Positions 43,257 to 51,776 of a stretch of 64,000 nucleotides of DNA are shown here, piece by piece; position 1 is the first letter of the stretch, and every line of letters starts with the position of its first letter. Both the position numbers and the translations under genes were made by a program. This DNA comes from Paractinoplanes tereljensis (GTDB lineage: Bacteria; Actinomycetota; Actinomycetes; Mycobacteriales; Micromonosporaceae): NCBI RefSeq assembly GCF_016862435.1, contig NZ_BOMY01000002.1:558001-622000 (forward strand), written 5' to 3'. A model generated the notes under the pieces. The model was given only the letters and a program-made list of their open reading frames with translations, was not told the origin of the DNA and did no database searches.

Positions 43257-43598
43257 ATGTTGCTTCGTGCCGCGAACGTGCGCGTCCTCGACACCGCCGG
43301 CCGTAGCTCAGGCGCCCGTTTCGACGCCTACCGGATCGACGATACTTTTCACATCGACATCGACCTGCCGGGCGTCGACCCGGCCGGCATCGACATCAGC
43401 GCCGACGACCAGACCCTGACCGTCCGGGCCCGGCGCGCCGAGGGGCTCACCGCCCCCGACCACTGCCAGGTGCTGGTGGCCGACGCGCTGGACTGTGACC
43501 GGGTCGACTGCCGCTACGAGGACGGCGTGCTGACCCTGCGCATCCCGGTCCGGGAAAAGGCCGCGGTCAGTGCTGGAACAGCAGCCAGTTCACGTTGA
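43257..43598 (+). CDS. Small Hsp20/alpha-crystallin-like protein, 113 aa
   Basis: An alpha-crystallin beta sandwich: FHIDIDLPGVDPAGIDISADDQTLTVRARR and YEDGVLTLRIPVREKA show the usual strands and the family L-T-L-R-I-P. The N-terminal arm is short and the C-terminal IxI/V anchor is not evident, so it may form small oligomers. It would bind unfolding proteins in the cytoplasm. GGAGG precedes ATG 43257. The 3' end overlaps the convergent CBM6 gene by 32 bp. Confidence 0.88.
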   Translation: MLLRAANVRVLDTAGRSSGARFDAYRIDDTFHIDIDLPGVDPAGIDISADDQTLTVRARRAEGLTAPDHCQVLVADALDCDRVDCRYEDGVLTLRIPVREKAAVSAGTAASSR

Positions 43599-44184
43599 GG
43601 AACTCGCCGTCGTCCTCCCGGTCGAACGTGAAGTAGACCGTGTGGGCGCCGGTGATCGGCGTGGTCAGCGTCACCTCGTCGGTCCGCCAGTTCTGCCACC
43701 CACCGGTCTTGGTGACCCGCAGCGTGCCGACCGGGTCCCCGGTGGGTGAGTCCAGCCGCACGTCCATCCGGCCGCTGTCCGCGTCGCTGGCCACCCGGAC
43801 GTCCAGCTTCGTCGCCGGCACCTCGCCGAACACGATGTTGTCGAAGCGCAGGTAGTCACCGGCCGCGATCCAGCCGACGTTCTGCCCGCCGCCCTCGTCC
43901 TCGGTGTCCTGCGACTGGATGCCCTGATTGCCGCTGGCCGCCTCGGCCTGCAGCGTCTGGTAGACGGTCGGGGTCGGCGGCGCCGAGGTGGTGGGTGCGG
44001 CGGCGGCCGACGACGGCTGTTCGGACGACGCAACAGCCGCCGGAGCTGCCGCGGACGGCGTGTCCTGCCAGCGCCCGATCCCGTACCCGACCAGCAACAA
44101 TCCCACCGCACCCAGCGCGAACAGTGCGCGCTGCCGGGTGCGGTGGGCTCGGGTGCGGTAGACCGACGGGGACGGCGTCACCAT
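43567..44184 (-). CDS. Membrane-anchored CBM6-domain protein, 205 aa
   Basis: Basic N-terminus, one membrane helix (ALFALGAVGLLLVGYGIG, ~residues 22-40), an Ala/Ser/Pro/Thr linker (~43-75) and a C-terminal CBM6/35-type beta sandwich (LQAEAASG.., NVGWIAAGDYLRFDNIVFG, ending NVNWLLFQ). The topology places the carbohydrate-binding domain outside the cell. It is only 3 nt downstream of the ABC ATPase gene and so looks like the last gene of the peptide-type transporter operon. No catalytic domain is present. Confidence 0.85.
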   Translation of the reverse strand: MVTPSPSVYRTRAHRTRQRALFALGAVGLLLVGYGIGRWQDTPSAAAPAAVASSEQPSSAAAAPTTSAPPTPTVYQTLQAEAASGNQGIQSQDTEDEGGGQNVGWIAAGDYLRFDNIVFGEVPATKLDVRVASDADSGRMDVRLDSPTGDPVGTLRVTKTGGWQNWRTDEVTLTTPITGAHTVYFTFDREDDGEFLNVNWLLFQH

Positions 44185-44187
44185 CGC

Positions 44188-45240
44188 TTAGACCGCTTCG
44201 GCGACGATCGATTCGACCGGCGGCTCGGCGAAGTGACAGGCCACCACGGTGTCCCCGACCGGCTTGCGCTCCAGCGCCGGGTCGGAGGTGGCACAGATCT
44301 CCTCCGCCTTCCAGCAGCGGGTGCGGAACCGGCAGCCGGACGGCGGGTCGACCGGGCTGGGCACGTCGCCGACCAGGCGGATCCGGTGCTTCGGCGGAAC
44401 CCCCCGGACCACGCCGATGTCCGGCACGGCGGAGAGCAGGGCCTGGGTGTACGGGTGCTGAGGCGTCTCGTAGAGCGCGTCCCGCGGGCCCTCCTCGACC
44501 ATCCGGCCCAGGTACATCACCGCGACCCGGTCACAGAAGTGCCGGACCACGCCCAGGTCGTGGGCGATGAAGACGAACGCGATGCCCAACTCCTTGCGGA
44601 GGTTCTCCAGCAGGTTCATCACCTGGGCCTGGATGGACACGTCGAGCGCCGACACCGGCTCGTCGGCCACGATGATCTTCGGCCGGGCGGCCAGCGCGCG
44701 GGCGATGCCGATGCGCTGCCGCTGACCGCCGGAGAACTCGTGCGGGTAGCGGTTGTAGTGCTCCGGGTTGAGGCCGACGACCTCGAGCAGTTCCTGCACC
44801 CGCTTCAGCTCGCCGCCCTTGGGCACCATGCCGTGCGTACGCAGCGCGGTGCCGACGATCGTGCCGACGGTGTGCCGCGGGTTGAGCGACGAGTACGGGT
44901 CCTGGAAGATCAGCTGGATCTCGCGCCGGTACGGCCGGAGCTTGCGCTCGGACATGTGCGCGATGTCGACGCCCTCGTACTTGATCTCGCCGGCCGTCGG
45001 CTCGAGCAGCCGGGTGATCAGCCGGGCCGTCGTGGACTTGCCACAGCCGGACTCGCCGACCAGGCCCAGCGTCTCGCCGGGCTGCACGGTCAGGCTCACT
45101 CCGTCGACGGCCTGCACCCACTTGGTGCCACGGGCCAGGAGGCCTTCGCCCTTCGTCCGGAAGTGCATCTTCACGTCGTTGAGCTCCAGCAGCGGAGCAC
45201 CCGCGACGCGTTTGATGCCGGACTTGTCGGTGGTGGTCAT
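44188..45240 (-). CDS. Peptide-type ABC transporter ATP-binding protein (DppF/OppF-like), 350 aa
   Basis: Walker A GESGCGKST, signature SGGQRQRIGIARAL, Walker B IIVADEPVSALD and H-loop IAHDLG are intact. The C-terminal oligo_HPY region is present (CRFRTRCWKAEEIC, with cysteines that could hold an iron-sulphur cluster). With the preceding ATPase it forms the nucleotide-binding pair of an oligopeptide-type importer. 12-nt gap from the upstream ATPase. Confidence 0.93.
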   Translation of the reverse strand: MTTTDKSGIKRVAGAPLLELNDVKMHFRTKGEGLLARGTKWVQAVDGVSLTVQPGETLGLVGESGCGKSTTARLITRLLEPTAGEIKYEGVDIAHMSERKLRPYRREIQLIFQDPYSSLNPRHTVGTIVGTALRTHGMVPKGGELKRVQELLEVVGLNPEHYNRYPHEFSGGQRQRIGIARALAARPKIIVADEPVSALDVSIQAQVMNLLENLRKELGIAFVFIAHDLGVVRHFCDRVAVMYLGRMVEEGPRDALYETPQHPYTQALLSAVPDIGVVRGVPPKHRIRLVGDVPSPVDPPSGCRFRTRCWKAEEICATSDPALERKPVGDTVVACHFAEPPVESIVAEAV

Positions 45241-45252
45241 CGTCAGATCCTC

Positions 45253-46386
45253 TTACGGCAGCCGGGGCAGGACTTCGGTCTCGAACACCTTGTCGGGTTC
45301 CTTCAGGTGGCACCGGGAGGTGCGGCCCTGGTCCGCAGTCCGCGGGATGAGTTCCGGCTTCAGAGTCCGGCACAGGTCGCCGCCCACCCGGTCGCGGAAT
45401 TCGCAGCGCGGGTGGAAGGCGCAGCCGCTCGGCATCGCGAGCAGGCTGGGCGGGGAGCCCGGGATCGGGTGCAGCGGGCCGGGCGTGCCGGACACCGCCG
45501 GGATGCTTTCCAGCAGGCCCCAGCTGTACGGGTGCAGCGGGCTGCCGAGGATCTTCTCGACCGGGCCGTGCTCGACCGCGTTGCCGCCGTACATCACCAG
45601 GATGTCGTCGGCGATCTCGGCCACCACACCCAGGTCGTGGGTGATGAAGACGACCGCCGAGCCGAAGTCGCGCTGCAGGTCGGCGATGAGGTCGAGGATC
45701 TGGGCCTGCACGGTCACGTCGAGGGCCGTGGTCGGCTCGTCGGCGATCAGCAGCTTCGGGTCGTTGACCAGCGCCATCGCGATCATGGCGCGCTGCCGCA
45801 TGCCGCCGGAGAACTCGTGCGGATATTGGTCCACGCGCCGCGACGGGTTGGGGATGCCGACCCGGCCGAGCATGTCGACCGCGCGTGCCTTGGCCGCCCG
45901 CTTCGAGACGTTGTGGTGCGCCCGGTAGGACTCGGTGATCTGGGCACCGATCGTGAAGAACGGGTGCAGCGACGACTGCGGGTCCTGGAAGATCATCGCG
46001 GCATCGGCGCCGCGGTAGCTCATCAGGTCCTTCTCGGACATGCCGACGACCTCCTTGCCGCCGACCTTGATCGACCCGGAGATCCAGGTCGACTTGCGGT
46101 CGTGCAGGCCGAGGATGGCCATGCTGGAGACGCTCTTGCCGGAGCCGGACTCGCCGACGATCGCCAGCGTGCGCCGCAGCGGCAGCGCGTAGCTCAGGCC
46201 CTGCACCGCCTGCACCTTGCCGTCCGCCGTAGGGAACTGGACGTGCAGGTCGGTGACCTCGAGGTACGCCTCTTCCCCCTCGGCGCGGGCGCGGGGGGTA
46301 CGGGTGACCGTCTGCGGTGCCCGTACGGTCTGGTCGGTCATGTTGCCGCCTTGCGGGACAGATGGGGTGTTCGCGTCGGAGGTCAT
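45253..46386 (-). CDS. Peptide-type ABC transporter ATP-binding protein (DppD/OppD-like), 377 aa
   Basis: Walker A GESGSGKSV, signature SGGMRQRAMIAMAL, Walker B LLIADEPTTALD, H-loop THDLG and the C-terminal oligo_HPY cysteine region (CAFHPRCEFRDRVGGDLC) are present. The first ~40 residues are a non-conserved basic extension; a later start (Met16) is possible. ATG 46386 overlaps the upstream permease stop (ATGA). Confidence 0.93.
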   Translation of the reverse strand: MTSDANTPSVPQGGNMTDQTVRAPQTVTRTPRARAEGEEAYLEVTDLHVQFPTADGKVQAVQGLSYALPLRRTLAIVGESGSGKSVSSMAILGLHDRKSTWISGSIKVGGKEVVGMSEKDLMSYRGADAAMIFQDPQSSLHPFFTIGAQITESYRAHHNVSKRAAKARAVDMLGRVGIPNPSRRVDQYPHEFSGGMRQRAMIAMALVNDPKLLIADEPTTALDVTVQAQILDLIADLQRDFGSAVVFITHDLGVVAEIADDILVMYGGNAVEHGPVEKILGSPLHPYSWGLLESIPAVSGTPGPLHPIPGSPPSLLAMPSGCAFHPRCEFRDRVGGDLCRTLKPELIPRTADQGRTSRCHLKEPDKVFETEVLPRLP

Positions 46387-47360
46387 CCGAGCCGCACCCG
46401 AGGGTCAAGGACCGTGTACAGGATGTCTACCAGCAGGTTCATCACTACCAGGACCGTGGCGCCGACGATCACGCCACCCATCAGCACCGGCAGGTCGTAC
46501 TGGTTGAACGCGTTGATGATGCGGGTGCCGAGGCCGGGCAGCTGGAAGATGCGCTCGGTGAAGATCGTGTTGACCAGCTGATAGGCGACGTCGACGCCGA
46601 AGATCGTGATGACCGGGGTCATCGCGGCCCGCAGGCCGTGCCGGTAGACCACGCGCCGCTCCGAGATGCCCTTCGACCGGGCGGTGCGGGTGAAGTCCTG
46701 CCCGAGAGCCTCGATCATCGAGGCGCGCGAGTACCGGGTGTACTGGGCCGAGTTGGTCAGGCCGAGACAGAGCCAGGCCGCGAGCAGGCCGCCGGCCCAC
46801 TGGATCGGATTCTCGAAGAACGAGGTGTACTGCGATCTCGGCAGGAACGTGGCGTACAGCGCGATGACCAGGGCGACGATGAAGTACGGCACCGAGCCGA
46901 TCACCAGCGACGTGCCGACCGCGGCCTTGTCCAGGGTCGTTCCTCGAACCCGGGCCGCGATGGTGCCGATCAGTACGCCGAAAATCAGGTAGATGGTCGC
47001 GCCGCCGATGACGATCGACAGCGTGACGGGGACGGCGCGCGCCAGCAGATCGGTGACGGGGACGCCGAGGATGTACGAGTAACCGAGGCAGGGCGCGTCG
47101 CAGTGCCGGGTTACCCCGCCGGCGGTGTAGTCACGACCGACCGCGATGCCTTTGAAGTAGAGACCGATCTGCTCGACCATGGGTTGGTCAAGATTGAGGC
47201 TGTTGGTGATGTCCTTCAGCCGTTCGGGCGTGCACTTCGGGCCGCAGATCACGCCGGCCGGGTCATGCGGCGCGGCGAAGAACAGCAGGAAACTGCACAC
47301 CACCGTGACTATCACGACCGAGATCGCACTGATCACGCGTCGCAGGATGTAGAACAGCAC
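46383..47360 (-). CDS. Peptide-type ABC transporter permease (DppB/OppB-like), 325 aa
   Basis: Begins FYILRRVISAISVVIVTVV, the standard opening of DppB permeases, and has six membrane helices; the EAA loop is seen in RTARSKGISERRVVYRHGLRAAM. A periplasmic loop of ~70 residues with three cysteines (ICGPKC, CDAPCLGY) follows helix 1 and is longer than usual. Its partner permease lies upstream of the binding protein gene. Confidence 0.92.
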   Translation of the reverse strand: MLFYILRRVISAISVVIVTVVCSFLLFFAAPHDPAGVICGPKCTPERLKDITNSLNLDQPMVEQIGLYFKGIAVGRDYTAGGVTRHCDAPCLGYSYILGVPVTDLLARAVPVTLSIVIGGATIYLIFGVLIGTIAARVRGTTLDKAAVGTSLVIGSVPYFIVALVIALYATFLPRSQYTSFFENPIQWAGGLLAAWLCLGLTNSAQYTRYSRASMIEALGQDFTRTARSKGISERRVVYRHGLRAAMTPVITIFGVDVAYQLVNTIFTERIFQLPGLGTRIINAFNQYDLPVLMGGVIVGATVLVVMNLLVDILYTVLDPRVRLG

Positions 47361-47426
47361 GGCGGCACCTCATGTAGATAGGGATAGATCGAGATGGGTG
47401 ACTGGGAGAGCGCCGGGTAGGCGTGA

Positions 47427-47462
47427 TCGGTGGCCCGGCCGCCGGAGCGACCGGGCCACCGA
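47427..47462 (-). terminator. Stem-loop between binding-protein and permease genes
   Basis: A perfect 12-bp stem (TCGGTGGCCCGG) with a 12-nt loop lies 15 nt after the binding-protein stop. Such hairpins after binding-protein genes often limit read-through or protect the upstream message, giving more binding protein than permease. Confidence 0.65.
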
Positions 47463-47477
47463 CCGAACTGACCTAGG

Positions 47478-49220
47478 TCAGCTCTTCAGGTACAGGTCCG
47501 GGAAGAACGGCATACCCACGGTCGCGTCGCCGACGGCGCCACCGATGTTGGTGCCGGACACCACGGCCATCTTGGTGTAGTACCACGGCAGGGCGACGTA
47601 CTTGCCCATGATCTCCTCGTCGAGGGCGGCCCACTTGGTGGTCGCCTCGTCGGTCGGCAGGTTCGCGACGTCCTCGATCTTCTTGTCCAGGGCGGCGTCC
47701 TGCTGGAAGCCCCAGGACGTACCCTCGCTGATCGCCTTCGACTCGAACATGACCGGCAGCCACGAGGAACCGGTCGGCCAGTCGGAGCACCAGCCACGCG
47801 GGCCCTGACCGGTGTTGACCGGAGCGTCGTAGTCGCCGACCTTGGCGCGCAGGTCGGCCGTGGCCACACCGATCGCCTTGACCTTGAAGCCGGCCTTGGT
47901 GAGGGCGTCGGCCCGGATGTTCGAGATCTGCTGCGGGATCGGCTTGGTGTTGTCGTAGTACCAGCTCAGCTCGAAGCCGACCTTGCCGGCGTCGGTCAGG
48001 AGCTTCTTGGCACCGTCGGGGTCACCAGCACCGGTACCGGTCAGGTCCGGCAGCGGGGAGTACTTGGTGTGACCCGGAACGCCCGGGGGAAGGAAGGTGC
48101 TGGCCGGCTCGGCGGTGTAGTCGTTGTTGCCGTTGGCCTTGGACAGCGCGTCCCACGGGTACGCCTTGGCGATCGCCTTACGGATGTTGATGTCCGTGAT
48201 CTTCCGCGTGTCGATGTTGAACACGTAGAGGCAGGGGCTCTCACCCTTGATCAGCTGGTTGGCCTTGTCGCCGGTCAGCTGCGGGATCAGCGAGGCGTCG
48301 ACCTCGTCGTAGGCGAGGGAGTTGGCGTCCTCGCCGGCCGAGTTCAGCACCTTCTGCTGCAGGGTGACGAGCTCGCCGCCCCACTTGAAGTTCCACGCGT
48401 CGGCGTACTGGTGCCGGACCGGGTCGGTGTTGGCGTCCCAGTTCGGGTTCTTCTTCAGCGTCAGCGAGGTGCCCGGAACGTACTCGTCGAACATGTACGG
48501 GCCGGTCGAGATCGGGTGGTTCTTGTAGTCCTGCTTGGTGTCCTTGGCCTTCGGGATCGGCGTGAAGGCCGGGAAGGTCAGGTAGAACGGCAGGTCGGCG
48601 AACGGCTTCGCCAGGTGGATGATCAGGGTGTCGGTGCCCTGGGTCTCCACGCCGGCGTAGGTGTCACCGTCGGTGTACGGGCCCTTGTACTTGTCGCCGT
48701 CCTTGAAGTAGGACAGCTGGTACGCCGGGCCGTTCGGGTACACGTCGTGAGCGAAGGACCGCTTGATCGCGTACGCCAGGTCCTCGACCTTGACGTCGGT
48801 GCCGTCCTCGTACTTGAACGTGCCCGTCAGCTTGAACGTCCAGGTCAGCTTGTCCGCCGAGACCGTACCGAGGTCGGTCAGGTCGGGGACGAGGACCGGC
48901 TGGCCGTCGCGGATGTCGTACTGGGTGGGGGTACGGAACGTAAGCTTCTCGATCTCGTTCGAGTCGGTGTAGTACGTGTCCGTGGGGTCCAGCGTCGACG
49001 GCGTGGTCTGGGCGACGATCGTGATCGTGCCGCCCTTCTTCGCGCCGGCAACCTCAGCCGCCGGACCCTTGGCGTTCGGGTCGGTCGCTGCCTGCTGGGC
49101 CGAGATCTTGCCGGTGTCGCCCTTGCCTGTGTCGTTCTTGGACGACGGGCTGCCACAGCCCGACAGTCCTATCGCCACGGCGGCAGTCGCCGCCACGGCC
49201 ACCTTGAAGCGCCTTGCCAT
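47478..49220 (-). CDS. Peptide-type ABC substrate-binding lipoprotein (SBP family 5), 580 aa
   Basis: Lipobox LSGC with Cys22 anchors the mature protein outside the membrane. Family 5 features: PSTLDPTDTYYTDSNEIEKL, TFKLTGTFKYEDGTDVKVEDLAYAIKRSF and the long C-terminal lobe with NIDTRKITDINIRKAIAKA. It binds peptides or other small ligands and delivers them to the permease pair. A Gly/Lys/Asp-rich linker follows the lipid anchor. A 32-nt gap separates it from the upstream permease gene. Confidence 0.93.
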   Translation of the reverse strand: MARRFKVAVAATAAVAIGLSGCGSPSSKNDTGKGDTGKISAQQAATDPNAKGPAAEVAGAKKGGTITIVAQTTPSTLDPTDTYYTDSNEIEKLTFRTPTQYDIRDGQPVLVPDLTDLGTVSADKLTWTFKLTGTFKYEDGTDVKVEDLAYAIKRSFAHDVYPNGPAYQLSYFKDGDKYKGPYTDGDTYAGVETQGTDTLIIHLAKPFADLPFYLTFPAFTPIPKAKDTKQDYKNHPISTGPYMFDEYVPGTSLTLKKNPNWDANTDPVRHQYADAWNFKWGGELVTLQQKVLNSAGEDANSLAYDEVDASLIPQLTGDKANQLIKGESPCLYVFNIDTRKITDINIRKAIAKAYPWDALSKANGNNDYTAEPASTFLPPGVPGHTKYSPLPDLTGTGAGDPDGAKKLLTDAGKVGFELSWYYDNTKPIPQQISNIRADALTKAGFKVKAIGVATADLRAKVGDYDAPVNTGQGPRGWCSDWPTGSSWLPVMFESKAISEGTSWGFQQDAALDKKIEDVANLPTDEATTKWAALDEEIMGKYVALPWYYTKMAVVSGTNIGGAVGDATVGMPFFPDLYLKS

Positions 49221-49252
49221 TTCTCCTCTTCCTTAACAATGCGTCGACGGGG

Positions 49253-50275
49253 TCACCGTCGTGTGCGGGGATCGAAAGCATCTCGGATCGAGTCACCGAG
49301 CAGGCTCAGCGCCAGCACCAGGATGCTGATCGCCAACACGGGCAGCCACAGGTAAAGCGGGTCGGCCCGGTAATACGTCGTGGCGTTGCTGATCGTGAGC
49401 CCCCACGACGGGGTCGGCTCGACCAGACCCACGCCAAGGAAGGTCAGACCCGCCTCGGCGACGATGTAGGTCGGCAGTGCCAGCGAGGTGGAGATAATGA
49501 TCGGCGCCACCAGGTTCGGCAGCAGTTCCTTGAACAGCACCTTGTGCGTGGGCACACCCAGCACCTTGGCGGCGGCGATGAACTCGCGCTCCCGCAGCGA
49601 CAGCACCTCGCCGCGGATGAGCCGGGCCAGGCTGGCCCAGCCGAAGAAGGAGAGGACCAGGATCAGCGCGAGGAACCGCGACCTGGTGACCTGGCTGACG
49701 TCCGCCTCGGTCGGGTTGTCGCCCATCACGCTGAGGATCACGGCCGGGGCCGCGATCGCGAAGAGCAGGTAGGGCAGGCTCAGGACGAAGTCGACGACCC
49801 AGGAGATGACCCGGTCGATCCAGCCGCCGAGGAAGCCGGCCAGCAGGCCCATGACCACGCCGACCACGCCGGTGATCGCGGTGACCGTGATGGCCACGAT
49901 CAGCGACGGCCGGGCTCCGTAGACGAAGCGGGCGAACAGGTCGCGGCCGAGTCGCGGCTCGATGCCGAACCAGTGCTCACTGGTGAACGAGATGGTCGGA
50001 AAACCGTACTCGTCGATCAGGTCCTGGTGCAGCGTCGTCGTGTCCTGGCCCTCGAGCTTCGCGAGAAGCGGGGCGAACACCGCGATCAGGATGAAGAAGA
50101 CGAAGATGCCCAGGCAGACCATGGCGAGCCGGTCCTTGCGCAAACGCGCGAGGGCGATCTGGGTCGGCGACTTGTGCCGAGTTACGACCTTCTTCGGTTG
50201 ACCTGTCGGAGCCGTCATCGCGTCGATCGACGCGCCCTTCGGCTCCAGCGCGGCCTCTTCGATCAGTGGTTCCAC
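49253..50275 (-). CDS. Peptide-type ABC transporter permease (DppC/OppC-like), 340 aa
   Basis: A cytoplasmic N-terminus, OppC_N helix (MVCLGIFVFFILIAVFAPLL) and five further helices; the EAA loop is seen in REREFIAAAKVLGVPTHKVLFKELLPN. First gene of the operon (GTG 50275, GGAGG upstream). The gene order permease-binding protein-permease-ATPase-ATPase differs from the common binding-protein-first order. Confidence 0.92.
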   Translation of the reverse strand: MEPLIEEAALEPKGASIDAMTAPTGQPKKVVTRHKSPTQIALARLRKDRLAMVCLGIFVFFILIAVFAPLLAKLEGQDTTTLHQDLIDEYGFPTISFTSEHWFGIEPRLGRDLFARFVYGARPSLIVAITVTAITGVVGVVMGLLAGFLGGWIDRVISWVVDFVLSLPYLLFAIAAPAVILSVMGDNPTEADVSQVTRSRFLALILVLSFFGWASLARLIRGEVLSLREREFIAAAKVLGVPTHKVLFKELLPNLVAPIIISTSLALPTYIVAEAGLTFLGVGLVEPTPSWGLTISNATTYYRADPLYLWLPVLAISILVLALSLLGDSIRDAFDPRTRR

Positions 50276-50858
50276 GCTTCAATCACCTCCATCGAACGAC
50301 ACACCCTCACATGCGCCGTGCGCGAGAGGTATTCGGATGCTGCGGTTGGGAAGGTAGCCCGGAAAACGTCCGCAGGAAATGAGTTGACGCATCGAATGAA
50401 TAACAGCCAGCTGAAAGCGCCATACCATCCAGGTCATCCCAAGCGCAGCCCCGCTGGGGCACGAACAGCCATTTGATCGGACAAATCACTCGTTTGGGCG
50501 ACCGTGCGAGTCCAATTTGCCGGATATCACAACCCAAAGGGCAATCGTACGGTTGCGCAAAGTTATCGAAGTCACGCTTCGACCCGCAACAGCCGCTGTT
50601 TCGTCAGGGTTTCACCGACATGTCGATCTTGGCAGGGTGCCAACCAGGGATCCTGCGGCGGTGAGCGCTCCCACACGGAAGATCTGCGGCGGATCGGCCC
50701 GAAAGTCCCCGGATCGACGGCCCAACGGCCCTTCCGGGCACGGTTCTGCGCTGGGCTCGGCTACCGAACGGAGTCGGCCGAAAGGTTTCGCGAGCCATTC
50801 TGATTACGAATCGGACGCCATTTCACGCCATTCCCCGGACTTAGACGGGCGTCATCCC
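50276..50858. other. Intergenic region, 583 bp, no gene recognised
   Basis: Lies between the start of the transporter operon and the 3' end of the LLM gene, both on the minus strand. Short open frames on both strands have no start signal or coding character. The part 50390-50600 is lower in GC than its surroundings and is the likely promoter region of the transporter operon, but no clear -35/-10 pair or operator was found. Confidence 0.5.
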
Positions 50859-51773
50859 TCACGTTGCGAAGTCGGTCGGCGCCAGATCGGTGATGATCGC
50901 TTCGGCCCGCTCCAGGGCCGCCTCCGGGTCCGCGTCCGGGCCGCCCAGCTCCGGATCCCAGTTCAGGTCGTAGAACAGCTCGGTCACGCCGGCCTGGGCG
51001 TACAACTCGGCGCCGGCCCGGATCTGCTCGGCGTCCCCGGACAGCGGCAGCGCATCGTCCCGTTCGCCGGCCTTCACCCAGCCCCGCACCACGATGCGCA
51101 CTTCGTCGGGGTCCCGCCCGGATTCCTCGGCGGCCCGGCGCACCACCTGCGCGCCCCGCGCGACGTCCTCGAGCCGGGCCCGGCTGCTGCTCACCCAGCC
51201 GGCCGCGATCCGGCCGGCCCGGCGCAGCGCCGCGTCGGCGGTGCCACCCAGCAGCACCGGCGGCCCGCCCGCCTGCACCGGCGCGGGCGCCGACCGGCTC
51301 GGCGGAACGGTGTAGAACTCGCCGTCGAAGGAGGCCACCGGGTCGTTCCAGAGGGTCCGCAGCGCGGCCAGGTACTCCTCGGTGCGCCGGCCCCGCGGGT
51401 TCGGATCCGAACCGGTCGCCACGAACTCCGGCTCCGACCATCCGGTGCCCAGGCCCAGGTCGTGCCGGCCGCCGGAGAGCACGTCCAGGGTGGCCGCCTG
51501 CTTCGCGAGGTAGGCCGGCGACACGTACGGCAGGTTGATCACCGCGACGCCCAGCCGGATACGCGACGTGAGCGCGGCCGTGTAACTCAGCGCCACCATC
51601 GGATCGAGCACGCTGCGGTAGACCGGCGCCAACTCCTGGTCAACACCGACGAGGAGCCGCTGAAACGACCACAGCCCGTGATAGCCGAGCTCCTCGGCCA
51701 ACTTCCCGAACCGACCCAGCGCCACGGGCGTCGCCCACGCCCCGGACACCGGCAACCCCAGGCTGATCAACAT
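50859..51773 (-). CDS. Luciferase-like monooxygenase, F420-dependent type, 304 aa
   Basis: LLM TIM-barrel: ISLGLPVSGAWATP, LGVAVINLPYVSPAYLAKQAATLDVLSGGRHDLGLGTGW (the family SGGR..lG.G.GW core) and PVLLGGTADAALRRAGRIAAGWV. In actinomycetes this branch uses F420 rather than FMN, which is inference. Substrate unknown. The gap to the downstream Hsp70-like stop is 3 nt (51777), so LLM may be the last gene of an operon starting with the Hsp70-like gene. Confidence 0.9.
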   Translation of the reverse strand: MLISLGLPVSGAWATPVALGRFGKLAEELGYHGLWSFQRLLVGVDQELAPVYRSVLDPMVALSYTAALTSRIRLGVAVINLPYVSPAYLAKQAATLDVLSGGRHDLGLGTGWSEPEFVATGSDPNPRGRRTEEYLAALRTLWNDPVASFDGEFYTVPPSRSAPAPVQAGGPPVLLGGTADAALRRAGRIAAGWVSSSRARLEDVARGAQVVRRAAEESGRDPDEVRIVVRGWVKAGERDDALPLSGDAEQIRAGAELYAQAGVTELFYDLNWDPELGGPDADPEAALERAEAIITDLAPTDFAT

Positions 51774-51776
51774 GCT

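Noticed and set aside
44143..46581. An 812-aa plus-strand open frame opposite the ABC ATPases
   Set aside because: Antisense shadow of two genes with complete Walker and signature motifs.
50390..50800. Short open frames in the gap before the transporter operon
   Set aside because: No ribosome sites, no hydrophobic or domain pattern, overlapping in several frames at once.
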